Assembly: GCF_001021975.1 (NCBI RefSeq)
Contig: NZ_CP009928.1
Coordinates: forward strand, 1,364,001 to 1,428,000
DNA: 64,000 bases
Reading direction: 5' to 3'
Source of the DNA: Chryseobacterium gallinarum
GTDB taxonomy: Bacteria; Bacteroidota; Bacteroidia; Flavobacteriales; Weeksellaceae
A program made the position numbers and the translations under genes. Under the pieces are notes generated by a model that saw only the letters and a list, made by a program, of their open reading frames with translations, made no database searches and was not told the origin of the DNA. Positions 35,114 to 45,300 of this stretch are shown one piece after another; the first letter of the stretch is position 1, and each line of letters begins with the position of its first letter.

Positions 35114-35844
35114 TTATGAGTAAATCCCTCCGTTAATATTAATTACTTCTCCGGTAATGTATGAAGATTTCTTAGAAGCTAAAAATGCTACTAAATCTGC
35201 GACTTCTTCTGCTTCTCCAAACCTGTTGGCAGGAATCATTGCCTTCAGTTCGTCCTCATTAAAATCCTGGGTCATATCTGTTTTAATAAAACCGGGAGCA
35301 ACAGCATTTACCGTAACGTTTCTTTTAGCTACTTCCTGGGCAAGGGCTTTAGTGGCTCCTACCAGAGCTCCTTTGGCAGCTGAATAGTTCGTCTGGCCGG
35401 CAGTTCCTTTTACTCCGGAAACAGAGACCATATTGATGATCCGTCCATATTTATTACGGAGAAGTTTCTGAATAAAGAAATGGGTTACATTGAAAAATCC
35501 GTTAAGACTTGTATTGACTACGCTGTTCCAGTCCTCTTTCTGCATCCACATAAATAAGCCGTCCCTGGTAATACCTGCGTTATTGACTATAACTTCTACT
35601 ACAGCATCGGCATTTCTTTCCTGCCATGCAGTAAGAACATCTTTTGTTTCCTCAGCATTCCCCACATCAAACTTAAGTATTTCTCCTGTAGCCCCAGTTC
35701 TTCCACTCTGGACAGGGTTTCTTTTGCTGCGGCTTCATTAGAAGCGTAGTTGATCAGTATATGATAGTTGTTATCTTCAGCCAGTTTTATACAGATTGCT
35801 CTTCCGATACCTCTGGAGCCTCCTGTTACGATTGCACATTTCAT
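35114..35844 (-). pseudogene. fabG: 3-oxoacyl-ACP reductase (FabG-like SDR) interrupted by a one-base frameshift
   Basis: An SDR reductase of about 243 residues encoded in two overlapping frames. The N-terminal part (35844 down to about 35695) has VTGGSRGIGRAI, the NADPH-binding motif. The C-terminal part (from about 35695 to 35114) has VNNAGITRDG, then MVSVSG, YSAAKGALVG (catalytic Tyr and Lys) and APGFIKTDM. The two halves join smoothly if one C is added to the CCCC run at 35692-35695 (plus strand): the protein then reads EELGATGEILKFDVGNAEE. So a single base is missing in a homopolymer. This is either an assembly or sequencing error or a recent inactivation. FabG is the only ketoreductase of the cluster in the window. 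Confidence 0.85.
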
Positions 35845-35918
35845 GCGTTAGTGTTTATGTTGTTGTTAGTTTTTTTAAGTTAGCTTTATTTGCAAAGACA
35901 ATTAATCTCATTCAGAAA

Positions 35919-37439
35919 TTACACGGTCTTCAAATATTTCTTTACTTCTTCCAGATAGGGATACATCACCATATCATCAGAGAAAGCAGGAATAATTTTT
36001 CTGATTTCATCATATAGCTCCTTTGTAGAAGATGAAACCTTATCCTGAAAATCAAGATATTCAATAGCCTGAACGATTGTAATTGCTTCAATTGCCAATA
36101 CTTCGAAGGCATTTTCAATCACTTTTCTGCAGATAACCGCAGCATTTGTTCCCATACTTACGATATCCTGGTTATCGTTATTATTAGGAATACTGTGAAC
36201 ATACATGGAATTCGACAGCATCTGGCTTTCTGCCGTAGTAGATGTTGCTGTAAACTGGACTCCCTGCATCCCGAAATTGAAACCTAATTTACCTAAATTT
36301 ACAAAAGGAGGCAAGATTTCATTGATTTTAGCATTTAAAAGATAATTTAATTGTCTCTCCGCAAGCATTGTCAGCTTGGTTACCACAATCTTAAGCTTGT
36401 CCATTTCCAGAGAAATATAATCTCCATGGAAATTTCCTCCATGGTAAACATGTTGGTCTTCTACATTGATAATCGGATTATCATTGGCAGAGTTAATTTC
36501 ATTTTCAAGAACTTTCTCCGTATACTCCAATGTATCCAGTACAGGTCCCAAAATCTGCGGAACACAACGTAAAGAATAATATTCCTGAACTTTTTCTTTA
36601 AATACTTTTTCCTGTTCCTCAAAGTGAGTGTAAAGATGATCTGCTCTTTTTCTGATCAGCTTGCTGTCTGCCAGATGCGCCCTCATTTTTTCTGCAACTT
36701 TCTGTTGCCCGTAGTGTTTCTTGGTTCCGTTTAAAACTTCTGATAAATGATCGTCATAAGCCTGGACAATCTCATTGATTGCGCAGGACAGTTTAATGGA
36801 AATATCTGTTAACTGATTGGCTTTATAAGCATTCACAATACCAATTCCTGACATTACGGAAGTCCCGTTCATTAAGGCAAGGCCTTCTCTGATTTCAACT
36901 TTGATAGGCTCCAATCCTTCCAATTGAAAAACTTCAGGGGTTGATTTTCTTTCTCCTTTATAAAAAACTTCTCCTTCTCCGATCAGCACCAGAGCCAGGT
37001 GAGCCAGCTGAACCAGGTCTCCACTTGCTCCTACTCCTCCATGTTCAAAAATTAAGGGAACAATATCCCTGTTGATCAGCTCTTTAAGAAGATAAATAAC
37101 AGACTCATGCACTCCTGAATTCCCTAAAGACAGCGTATTCAATCTTGCCAGCATACAGGCTTTCACTTCCTGTGCAGGTAAAGGATTGCCGATTCCTGAA
37201 GAGTGGCTTCTGATCAGGTTGTATTGAAGCTGATGGGTATCTTCGTCACTGATCTTGAATTGGGCCATCGGCCCAAAACCGGTATTCACACCATATATTA
37301 CTTTATTTTTTGAAAATTCCTTTAAAAACTGAAAACTTGCATTCACTCTTGATAAAAGTGATTCATTCAGTTCGATTTTCTCATTCCCAATGATAATTTT
37401 TTGAAAGTCTTTCAGTCCTAAAAAGTTATTTATTTTCAT
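35919..37439 (-). CDS. Aromatic amino acid ammonia-lyase, probably tyrosine ammonia-lyase
   Basis: A 506-residue member of the histidine/tyrosine/phenylalanine ammonia-lyase family. GVGASGDLVQLAHLAL (about 136-151) contains the Ala-Ser-Gly that forms the MIO prosthetic group. The segments LQYNLIRSHSSGIG and IFEHGGVGASGD strongly recall the Flavobacterium johnsoniae enzyme known for high tyrosine ammonia-lyase activity, so 4-coumarate is the probable product and the starter of the aryl polyene. A substrate call from motif alone is not certain: the same region reads 'SH' as in histidine lyases. The gene heads operon C and faces the halogenase. Confidence 0.85.
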   Translation of the reverse strand: MKINNFLGLKDFQKIIIGNEKIELNESLLSRVNASFQFLKEFSKNKVIYGVNTGFGPMAQFKISDEDTHQLQYNLIRSHSSGIGNPLPAQEVKACMLARLNTLSLGNSGVHESVIYLLKELINRDIVPLIFEHGGVGASGDLVQLAHLALVLIGEGEVFYKGERKSTPEVFQLEGLEPIKVEIREGLALMNGTSVMSGIGIVNAYKANQLTDISIKLSCAINEIVQAYDDHLSEVLNGTKKHYGQQKVAEKMRAHLADSKLIRKRADHLYTHFEEQEKVFKEKVQEYYSLRCVPQILGPVLDTLEYTEKVLENEINSANDNPIINVEDQHVYHGGNFHGDYISLEMDKLKIVVTKLTMLAERQLNYLLNAKINEILPPFVNLGKLGFNFGMQGVQFTATSTTAESQMLSNSMYVHSIPNNNDNQDIVSMGTNAAVICRKVIENAFEVLAIEAITIVQAIEYLDFQDKVSSSTKELYDEIRKIIPAFSDDMVMYPYLEEVKKYLKTV

Positions 37440-37462
37440 TAATCAAAAGTAATAGTTGATAA

Positions 37463-37497
37463 TTTTGTAAAATATTAATTATTTGTCACTAATTTTG
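37463..37497 (+). promoter_or_regulatory. Promoter of the halogenase gene
   Basis: TTTTG (37463-37467), a 22-bp spacer and TAATTTTG (37490-37497). The -7 box fits TAnnTTTG, and the spacing fits 17-23 bp. It leads to a start codon 41 bp downstream of the box. Confidence 0.6.
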
Positions 37498-37500
37498 CGG

Positions 37501-37508
37501 CAAAGATA
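37501..37508 (-). promoter_or_regulatory. Candidate promoter box for operon C (ammonia-lyase side)
   Basis: CAAAGATA on the plus strand reads TATCTTTG on the minus strand, a perfect TAnnTTTG box about 62 bp before the lyase start. A minus-strand TTTG (plus CAAA, 37533-37536) lies 24 bp further upstream, close to the usual spacing. The box sits 3 bp from the halogenase -7 box, so the two promoters overlap. Confidence 0.5.
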
Positions 37509-37537
37509 GAAGTTATTATTAAAATAAAAAATCAAAG

Positions 37538-38794
37538 ATGAGCAAAGAATTTGTTGACGTTCTCGTAATCGGAGCCGGGCCTTCGGGATGCGTATCTTCT
37601 TCATATCTAAAGAAGAATAATGTCAACGTAAAAGTTGTCGAAAAGGCAAAATTCCCCAGACTTGTTGTTGGGGAAAGCTTAATTCCAAGAGTAATGGACC
37701 ACTTTGATGAAGCAGGACTTTTTCCGGCATTGGACAAGATGGGCTTTGAAAAAAAACTAGGAGCACGTTTTCTCCGCGGCGATGAAGTCTGCATTTTTGA
37801 TTTCAGTAATAAGTTCGGCGAAGGATGGGATTGGACCTGGCAGGTTCCCAGGGCTGATTTTGACAATACACTGGCACAGGAAGTCATTAATAAAGGAATC
37901 GATCTTGAATTTGAGACAGAAGTTATTGATATCAGGTTTGACGGAACAGATTCTGTGACCACCGTTAAAAATAAAAATGGGGAAACCAAAGAAATCCATG
38001 CCAAATTTGTAATTGACTCAAGTGGCTATGGAAGAGTTCTTCCCAGACTGCTAGACCTGGAAAAACCTTCAAAACTCTCTCCACATTCCGCTATCTTTTC
38101 TCATGTAAAAGACATCAACAGAGAAGAAGGAGAAGAGGGAACTTTAATTTCTTTTGATATCATTGAAACGGAAGTATGGCTTTGGGTTATTCCTTTTTCC
38201 AATGGGAATACCAGCCTGGGAATTGTAGGCCCTACTGATTATATTGATAAGCTGTCCACCAATGGTGATACTGCTGAAGCCTTAAGAAAAGCCATTTCCC
38301 TTTCAGATTATTATGTAAAACGCTTTGGTGATGTAGAATTTTTGTTTGAGCCAAGACACCTGAAAGATTATTCATGTTCTGTAAAAAAATTATTTGGGGA
38401 CGGATTTGCCCTAACCGGGAATGCTTCTGAATTCCTTGACCCTGTTTTCTCATCGGGAATGGCTTTCGCTACGGAATCAGGGATGCTTGCTGCAAAACTG
38501 GCTTTAAGACAATTAAATGGTGAGAAAATTAACTGGCAAACGGAATATACCGATTATATTCTATATGGCGTGGATGTTTTCACTACCTATGTAAAGGAGT
38601 GGTACACCGGAAATCTTCAGGAATTATTCTTCCACCAGCCGGAAAATCCGGATGTAAAGAAAAAAATATGTGCTGTATTGGCAGGCTATGTCTGGAATAA
38701 AGATAATCCTTTTGTAAAAAAGCATGATACAGTGATTAAAAATCTTGCTAACCTGATCAAATCAGAAAAACAGGAGCAGCAAAGTCAACAATAA
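37538..38794 (+). CDS. Flavin-dependent halogenase of the tryptophan-halogenase family
   Basis: A 418-residue FAD enzyme. The N-terminal GAGPSGCVSSSYL binds FAD, FPRLVVGESLIPRVMDHF is the second motif, and VWLWVIP (about residues 212-218) fits the WxWxIP motif that distinguishes flavin halogenases from ordinary monooxygenases. Chlorinated flexirubins are known from this group of bacteria, so chlorination of the aryl polyene head group is the most likely function. It needs a separate flavin reductase, not seen in the window. It is transcribed divergently from the ammonia-lyase gene and ends at a bidirectional terminator shared with the ligase gene. Confidence 0.85.
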   Translation: MSKEFVDVLVIGAGPSGCVSSSYLKKNNVNVKVVEKAKFPRLVVGESLIPRVMDHFDEAGLFPALDKMGFEKKLGARFLRGDEVCIFDFSNKFGEGWDWTWQVPRADFDNTLAQEVINKGIDLEFETEVIDIRFDGTDSVTTVKNKNGETKEIHAKFVIDSSGYGRVLPRLLDLEKPSKLSPHSAIFSHVKDINREEGEEGTLISFDIIETEVWLWVIPFSNGNTSLGIVGPTDYIDKLSTNGDTAEALRKAISLSDYYVKRFGDVEFLFEPRHLKDYSCSVKKLFGDGFALTGNASEFLDPVFSSGMAFATESGMLAAKLALRQLNGEKINWQTEYTDYILYGVDVFTTYVKEWYTGNLQELFFHQPENPDVKKKICAVLAGYVWNKDNPFVKKHDTVIKNLANLIKSEKQEQQSQQ

Positions 38795-38827
38795 AAAAAA
38801 CGGTCTGAAATTCAGGCCGTTTTTTTA
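38794..38827. terminator. Bidirectional terminator between halogenase and ligase genes
   Basis: A7-CGGTCTGAA and TTCAGGCCG-T7 form a stem with one mismatch flanked by A and T runs on both sides, placed between two convergent stop codons. It should stop transcription in both directions. Confidence 0.85.
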
Positions 38828-38840
38828 TGCTTCTGTTCAT

Positions 38841-40133
38841 TTATCTTAAATCAATAAAAGTAATGGGTTTTCTGCTATTGGGATTGAAAACAACCTTGGA
38901 AAGAATATCAAAGTCCACCATTTCAATTTTCGGGCTCACTCTCAGCTTGGCACGGAAATGATCCCTTACTTCATTTACAAAAACTTCACTTTCTTCTTCC
39001 GTACTCAATTTGATGATAATCTCATCAAGCCCTATTTCATTAGACCGGATCACAATCTGATAACATAAGATAGTATTGAAATCGTTCAGAATATCATTCA
39101 TTGCCGGTGGATACAATGTGGTACCCTTATATTTGATCATTTGCTGCTTCCTTCCAATCACGGGGCCGAGCCTCATTGTATTTCTTCCACATTCGCAAGG
39201 TTCGTAGTGTGCTTTTACAATGTCCCCGGTTTTAAACCTCAATAAAGGAAGAGCTTCTACTCCCAGCGTGGTGACGGTTAATTCTCCACTCTCTCCTTCT
39301 TTTACAGGATTACCTTCATCATCCAAAATTTCTGTGATAATAAGCTCGGGATGATGATGCCCCCCTACCTGATATTCACATTCCGTAAAGGCTGTACTCA
39401 TTTCAGTGGATGCATAGGTTGAGAACAATCTGATGTCCCATTTTTCTTTGATCTTCTGTGAAAGGATATTATCAGTAAAGTCCTGGTTTTTGATGCTTTC
39501 TCCTATACAAACAGCTCCGTATACACTTGAATTTTTATAGTCGATACCATGCTTTTCTGCATAATCAATCATTTTTAGCAGAAAGGAAGGAACTGTGATT
39601 AAATATTTGGGCTTATATCTGAAAATGGAGTCCCATTGCAGCTCAGGAATCCCCGGTCCCATCCTGACAACACTGGCTCCCATTTTTCTTAAACCTAAAA
39701 AATAAGCAAGCCCTGCCATAAACCTCTTATCTATGGTTGTAATCATCTGTACAACATCTCCTTTTCGGATACCGGCACAAGCAAAGGATATGGCTTCATT
39801 ATAGGCCAGTCTTTCAAGATCATTATCAGATAATCCAAAAGTAACAGGATCGCCCAACGTTCCGGAAGTAGTACTATAATCTACAATTTTATCCGGTGGA
39901 ATACAGAAAAAATCGTGGTTGTTCTGCTGCAGATCATTTTTAGTAGTCGTAGGTATTTTCTGCAGATCTTCCAATGTTCTGATTTCTTCAATATTGATTT
40001 TGTTTTCTTTGAACAGCTGCTGATAAAACGGAGAATGAGTATCAAGATAGATCAACAGTTCGCGGAGCTTTTCCTCCTGAAAACGTTTGATTTCCTGAAT
40101 GCCGGATTTTTCGATGGGTGGATAGAATTCCAA
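38841..40133 (-). CDS. Phenylacetate-CoA-ligase-like adenylating enzyme
   Basis: A 430-residue AMP-dependent ligase of the phenylacetate-CoA ligase (PaaK) type. The P-loop-like motif YSTTSGTLGDPVTF lies near residues 86-99; downstream are FSTYASTEMSTAFTE and LRFKTGDIV. It lies next to the halogenase and close to the ammonia-lyase, so its probable substrate is 4-coumarate (or a halogenated form), activated to an acyl-AMP and passed to CoA or an ACP as the polyene starter. PaaK-like ligases of aryl polyene clusters do this job. It is the end of the pigment locus and shares a terminator with the halogenase. Confidence 0.82.
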   Translation of the reverse strand: MEFYPPIEKSGIQEIKRFQEEKLRELLIYLDTHSPFYQQLFKENKINIEEIRTLEDLQKIPTTTKNDLQQNNHDFFCIPPDKIVDYSTTSGTLGDPVTFGLSDNDLERLAYNEAISFACAGIRKGDVVQMITTIDKRFMAGLAYFLGLRKMGASVVRMGPGIPELQWDSIFRYKPKYLITVPSFLLKMIDYAEKHGIDYKNSSVYGAVCIGESIKNQDFTDNILSQKIKEKWDIRLFSTYASTEMSTAFTECEYQVGGHHHPELIITEILDDEGNPVKEGESGELTVTTLGVEALPLLRFKTGDIVKAHYEPCECGRNTMRLGPVIGRKQQMIKYKGTTLYPPAMNDILNDFNTILCYQIVIRSNEIGLDEIIIKLSTEEESEVFVNEVRDHFRAKLRVSPKIEMVDFDILSKVVFNPNSRKPITFIDLR

Positions 40134-40217
40134 TGGTGTTTATTTTTAAAGGACAAATTTATCTAAAATTAAAGGATTGAAGTAGTAAAAGATGAAAAGA
40201 TACTCTTCTTTGTTTAT

Positions 40218-41906
40218 TTATCTCTGAAAGGTAAAAGTTTGTACATTGGTATTCCCTGCTGTATTGATGGTGGTAACTTTTAAGGTATGCAAACCTGAAC
40301 CTTTCGGGCATTTTTCATCAAAAATATATACAAAATCATTCTTCACCCTGGCGAAACGAAGCCATTTGCCGTCCAGTTCCGCCCGGAATGAAGTGATGTC
40401 CCCCACTTTTGTACTGCCTTTCAACCGTAAGGAACTGCTATTGACAACGGATCCTTCCTTCCAGCCCGAAAGAACATACGGCAAAGTATTATCCAAAACC
40501 AATCTGACGGTTCCCAGCCTGTTAAACTGTCCTTCCACCCAATCACCATTCCATTTTCCTTTTACGGCATCCGTATCGCTTCCATAATCAAACAAAACGA
40601 CTATTTTTTCTTTTTCTTCCCTGCTTAATTTCTTATTGGGTTTAATTTTTATCGTATAATTATCATGAACGGGAATATAAGGACTATGTAAAACAACCGT
40701 ATTGGAGATCACATTAATATCGGATACCTGTTCTTCATAGGCATTAAAATTGACAGCGTCATAAAACGCATTTTTACTGAAACTGATCTCAGAATTCTGT
40801 GTAGTGATTATTTTGGATTCATTGGGTTGCACCATATTCCCTGTCGGGTTAATTTTATTTACTGGTGTGCCAAGCTGGACTTTTGTTGTTAACCGGCTTG
40901 TATTTCCTTTAACATCTTTTAAAATAATTTCAATCTGATGAACCTCATTATCCTGAAGGTTAATAATCCCAGATAAACCTGGATTACTATAGTTCTGCAA
41001 TCTCGTTCCCGGCAAGACTGACAGATGTTGAATACTTATTTTATCTCTGGAAAATTTAGTATAATCAATACATCCGTTCTCATAACGGGTGTCACCATAA
41101 CTCACTTTATCAATAGAAAAACTATAGATTGATTTACCATCCATTATTAATTCCGCCTGATAAACTCCAAGATTGAATCCCTTATTCGCCTTATCCACAG
41201 CTTTGATTGCAAAACTTATCAGAGGTGAATTGACTCTGACCACATCAGCAGTATAAGCATTTCCTGCTTTTTTAACAGCAACACTGTTTGCTCCCGGCTC
41301 ATAGGTACTGAACCTCCGGTCATACCAATACAGCCCGCTGATAATCGGGGCAACATTATCAGGAATCGCAAAGCCAAAGAGCAAGGGATTAAGACATTCT
41401 TCCGTTTTTGTATCCCGGATTTCAAAATGCAGATGTGGACCTGCTGATCCGCCGGTATTTCCGCTCAAAGCAATGAGCTGGCCTTTTGTAACCGGAAATT
41501 GTCCTGGCTGAAAGGTGATATCCTGTTCCCATTTTTCGTCTTTATATTGTCTTTCTTTTACATACGCGTCAAGTTGATCAAAATATTTGTTCAGATGAGC
41601 ATAAACAGTTGTATATCCATTGGGATGGGTAATGTATATTGCATTTCCAAAGCCGTATCGTTCCACTTTTATTCTGCTTACATAGCCATCTGCTGCTGCA
41701 AGTACAGACAGGTTTTCCTGACTGTTAGTCCGAAGGTCCAGTCCCATATGGAAATGATTGGTTCTTACTGTCCCGAAATTGGCAGCCAGCTGCATGGGAA
41801 TATTCAGTGGATTGCGGAAATAATTTTGGGGATAGTTATTTTGGGCTTGTGTGATGATTGTATAGATAAAACAGGTCGCAATCATCAGTTTAGAGAAGAT
41901 TTTCAT
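40218..41906 (-). CDS. M23-family (LytM-like) peptidase, secreted
   Basis: A 562-residue secreted protein (signal peptide MKIFSKLMIATCFIYTIITQAQ). The LytM core is at the N-terminal side (about residues 45-165): HFHMGLDLRT, with HxxxD supplying zinc ligands, YAHLNKYFDQ, and SAGPHLHFEIRDT. A long beta-rich C-terminal part (about 230-560) follows. Such enzymes cleave peptidoglycan cross-links or act as activators. The zinc ligands are all present, so it is probably active. It lies outside the pigment cluster. Confidence 0.9.
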   Translation of the reverse strand: MKIFSKLMIATCFIYTIITQAQNNYPQNYFRNPLNIPMQLAANFGTVRTNHFHMGLDLRTNSQENLSVLAAADGYVSRIKVERYGFGNAIYITHPNGYTTVYAHLNKYFDQLDAYVKERQYKDEKWEQDITFQPGQFPVTKGQLIALSGNTGGSAGPHLHFEIRDTKTEECLNPLLFGFAIPDNVAPIISGLYWYDRRFSTYEPGANSVAVKKAGNAYTADVVRVNSPLISFAIKAVDKANKGFNLGVYQAELIMDGKSIYSFSIDKVSYGDTRYENGCIDYTKFSRDKISIQHLSVLPGTRLQNYSNPGLSGIINLQDNEVHQIEIILKDVKGNTSRLTTKVQLGTPVNKINPTGNMVQPNESKIITTQNSEISFSKNAFYDAVNFNAYEEQVSDINVISNTVVLHSPYIPVHDNYTIKIKPNKKLSREEKEKIVVLFDYGSDTDAVKGKWNGDWVEGQFNRLGTVRLVLDNTLPYVLSGWKEGSVVNSSSLRLKGSTKVGDITSFRAELDGKWLRFARVKNDFVYIFDEKCPKGSGLHTLKVTTINTAGNTNVQTFTFQR

Positions 41907-41994
41907 ACAGCATTTGGGTTTAGTTCTTAAATATATGAGATTTCAAGCAATGATCGTGCTATATTGCTTTAGCTGGTTTTATTTTTCCCACAGA

Positions 41995-42045
41995 TCAAAC
42001 AGATTTTCATAGATGGTTATGGATAAATCTGCGAAATCTGTTTGA
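41995..42045. repeat. 12-bp inverted repeat, TCAAACAGATTT ... AAATCTGTTTGA
   Basis: Perfect arms at 41995-42006 and 42034-42045 with a 27-nt loop. Related words (AATCTGCGAGA) occur near 61724, so it may belong to a second dispersed repeat type rich in CAGATTT/AAATCTG. Confidence 0.6.
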
Positions 42046-42068
42046 GCTGCGAGAAATTATATTTAAGT

Positions 42069-42127
42069 TTGAGCTAAAGCCAATGGATTGGTTTAATTTT
42101 AAGAGGGCTAAAGCCCACTTCTATTGA
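42069..42127. repeat. GGCTAAAGCC repeat, copy 2
   Basis: GAGCTAAAGCC (42071-42081) followed by GGGCTAAAGCCC (42105-42116), then CTATTGA. Same order and spacing as copy 1 at 11005. Confidence 0.7.
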
Positions 42128-42286
42128 ATAAACAGGCTTCTAAAGCTATTAAAACCTATATTGAAAATCCACTTATTTATCATCATCATTCACTTTTTCC
42201 TCTTCTTTTTACTTATATTTCTGAAATTGAACTTTTTAATAGAAATTACCTAAATAAAACATATATTATAAACCGACAAAAATCAC

Positions 42287-42294
42287 TAAATTTG
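42287..42294 (+). promoter_or_regulatory. ileS promoter -7 box
   Basis: TAAATTTG, followed by CAGACTT; the 15-base string TAAATTTGCAGACTT also stands before flexirubin operon A (4274). Transcription would begin about 30 nt before the ileS start. I see no good -33 element. Confidence 0.55.
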
Positions 42295-42330
42295 CAGACT
42301 TAATTAATCAACGATATTGAGATCTATACA

Positions 42331-45300
42331 ATGAGCCAATTTAAAGAATACAAAAACCTCAACCTTATTGACGTAGCAGAGAATGTAGCAGAATTTTGGA
42401 AACAAAATAAAACTTTCAATAAAAGTGTTGAGATCCGTCAGGGAAATCCTGAGTTTGTTTTTTATGAGGGTCCGCCTTCAGCAAACGGTATGCCTGGAAT
42501 TCACCACGTAATGGCAAGAGCATTAAAGGATATTTTTTGTCGTTTCCAGACTCAGAACGGAAAGCAGGTTTTCCGTAAAGCGGGTTGGGATACACATGGA
42601 CTTCCTGTTGAGCTTGGAGTGGAAAAAGAATTAGGAATCACCAAGGAAGATATTGGCAAAAAAATCTCTATTGAAGACTATAACAAAGCTTGTCGTGAAG
42701 CGGTAATGCGTTATACTGACGTATGGAATAACCTTACTGAAAAAATCGGATATTGGGTAGATCTTGATGATCCGTATATCACGTACAAGTCAAAATACAT
42801 GGAAACCGTCTGGTGGCTGTTGAAGCAATTATACGACAAAAATTTGTTGTATAAAGGCTACACCATCCAGCCTTATTCTCCAAAAGCGGGAACAGGACTT
42901 TCTTCCCATGAACTGAACCAGCCTGGAACCTATCGTGATGTTTCCGATACAACGGTTGTAGCTCAGTTTAAAGTGAAAAAAGATTCTTCCGTTTTGTTTA
43001 ACGATGTTGACGGAGACGTTCATATCCTTGCATGGACAACCACTCCATGGACGCTACCATCCAATACAGCGCTTACCGTGGGAAGAGATATCGAATATGT
43101 ATTGGTTAAAACATTCAACCAATACACCTTTGAACCGGTAACAGTTGTATTATCCAGCGTTCTTTTACCTAAAGTATTCGGTAAGAAATATGCGGAAGGC
43201 ACTGATGAAGATTTTGCCAGCTATACTCCGGAAACCAAAGTAATTCCATACAGGATTTTAAAAGAGTTTACCGGAGAAAAACTTGTTGACACAAGATATG
43301 AGCAATTGGTTCCTTGGTTTACACCAAACGATAATCCTGAAAATGCATTCAGAGTGATCTTAGGTGATTTTGTAACTACTGAGGATGGTACAGGTATTGT
43401 GCATACAGCTCCTACTTTTGGTGCTGATGATGCTAGAGTTGCTAAAATGGCTCAGCCTGAGATCCCGCCCATGTTGGTAAAAGATGAAAATGACAATCTT
43501 GTTCCATTGGTAGATTTACAGGGTAAATTCATTCAGGGAGAAAATGTCCCTAAAGTATTTTCAGGAAAATATATCAAAAATGAATACTACGATGAAGGAA
43601 CTGCTCCTGAAAAATCCTGGGATGTAGAACTTGCAATCTTGTTGAAAACAGAGAACAAAGCCTTCAAAGTAGAAAAATATGTTCACTCTTATCCACACTG
43701 CTGGAGAACAGATAAGCCTGTATTGTACTATCCGCTGGATTCCTGGTTTGTAAAAATGACTGCTGTAAAGGACAGACTGGTTAACTTAAACAAAGAAATC
43801 AACTGGAAGCCTAAAGCGACAGGTGAGGGACGTTTTGCCAACTGGCTGGAAAATGTAAATGACTGGAACTTATCCCGTTCAAGATATTGGGGAATTCCGT
43901 TACCAATCTGGAGAACGGATGACCTGAAAGAAGAAAAGATCATAGGTTCTGTAGAGGAGCTTTACAACGAAATTGAAAAGTCCGTTGCAGCAGGATACAT
44001 GAAAGAAAACCCGTTCAAAGGTTTCATTATCGGAAATATGTCTGAATCTAACTATGAGCTGGTTGATCTTCACAAAAATGTAGTAGACAAAGTAATTCTT
44101 GTTTCCGATTCAGGAAAAGCAATGAAGCGTGAAAGCGATCTGATTGACGTTTGGTTCGATTCAGGTTCTATGCCATATGCTCAGTTGCACTATCCTTTTG
44201 AAAATAAAGAGTTAATCGACAACAATAAAGCATTCCCGGCTGACTTCATCGCAGAGGGTGTAGACCAGACCCGTGGCTGGTTCTATACATTACACGCTAT
44301 CGGTACAGCTGTTTTTGATTCTGTTGCTTATAAAAATGTAATGAGTAACGGTCTTGTTCTGGATAAAAACGGACAAAAAATGTCAAAACGTTTAGGAAAT
44401 GCGGTAGATCCGTTCGAAACACTATCTGTTTACGGACCTGATGCCACCCGTTGGTATATGATCTCTAATGCCAACCCATGGGAAAACCTGAAGTTTGACA
44501 TTGAAGGAATTGATGAGGTGAGAAGAAAGTTCTTCGGAACCCTTTATAACACCTATTCATTCTTTGCATTGTATGCCAACGTTGATGGGTTCAACTATTC
44601 AGAGAAAGAAATAGAAAATCGTCCTGAAATTGACAGATGGATACTTTCTGAGCTGAACTTATTAATCAAAGAAGTAAAAGCATTCTATGAAGATTACGAA
44701 CCAACAAGAGTTGCCAGGGCCATCAGCACATTTGTGAATGATAACCTGAGTAACTGGTATGTAAGATTGTGCAGAAGACGTTTCTGGAAAGGAGATTATT
44801 CGGATGATAAGATCTCTGCGTACCAGACTTTGTACACCTGTCTTGAAGTAGTGGCTAAATTATCCGCCCCTATTGCGCCGTTCTTTATGGATCAGTTGTA
44901 TCAGGATTTAAATAAAGTGACAGGTAAGGAAAATTGTGAGTCTGTACATCTTACCGACTTCCCGGTAGCTGATGAAAGTTTAATCGATCAGGATCTGGTT
45001 GAAAAAACCCACCTGGCACAGAATATCACCAGTATGGTTTTCTCTCTCAGAAAGAAAGAAAACGTAAAGGTACGTCAGCCCCTGCAAAAAGTATTGATTC
45101 CTGTACTGGATGCTAAAACGGAAGCACAGATTCTTGCTATGGCAGACCTTATCAAACAGGAAGTAAATGTTAAAGAATTACAATTGATCAATGCGGAGGA
45201 AGCCGCTCACTTAATTGTAAAACAAATAAAGCCTAATTTCAAAGCTCTGGGTCCTAAACTAGGAAAGGATATGAAGGTAGTAGGAACTGAGATCAGCAAT

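Larger units (their letters stand above)
41907..42330. other. 424-bp intergenic region ahead of ileS
   Basis: Divergent spacer between the peptidase gene and ileS. It contains a 12-bp inverted repeat (TCAAACAGATTT / AAATCTGTTTGA), a copy of the GGCTAAAGCC repeat and the ileS -7 box. No tRNA or protein gene is seen in it. Confidence 0.6.
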
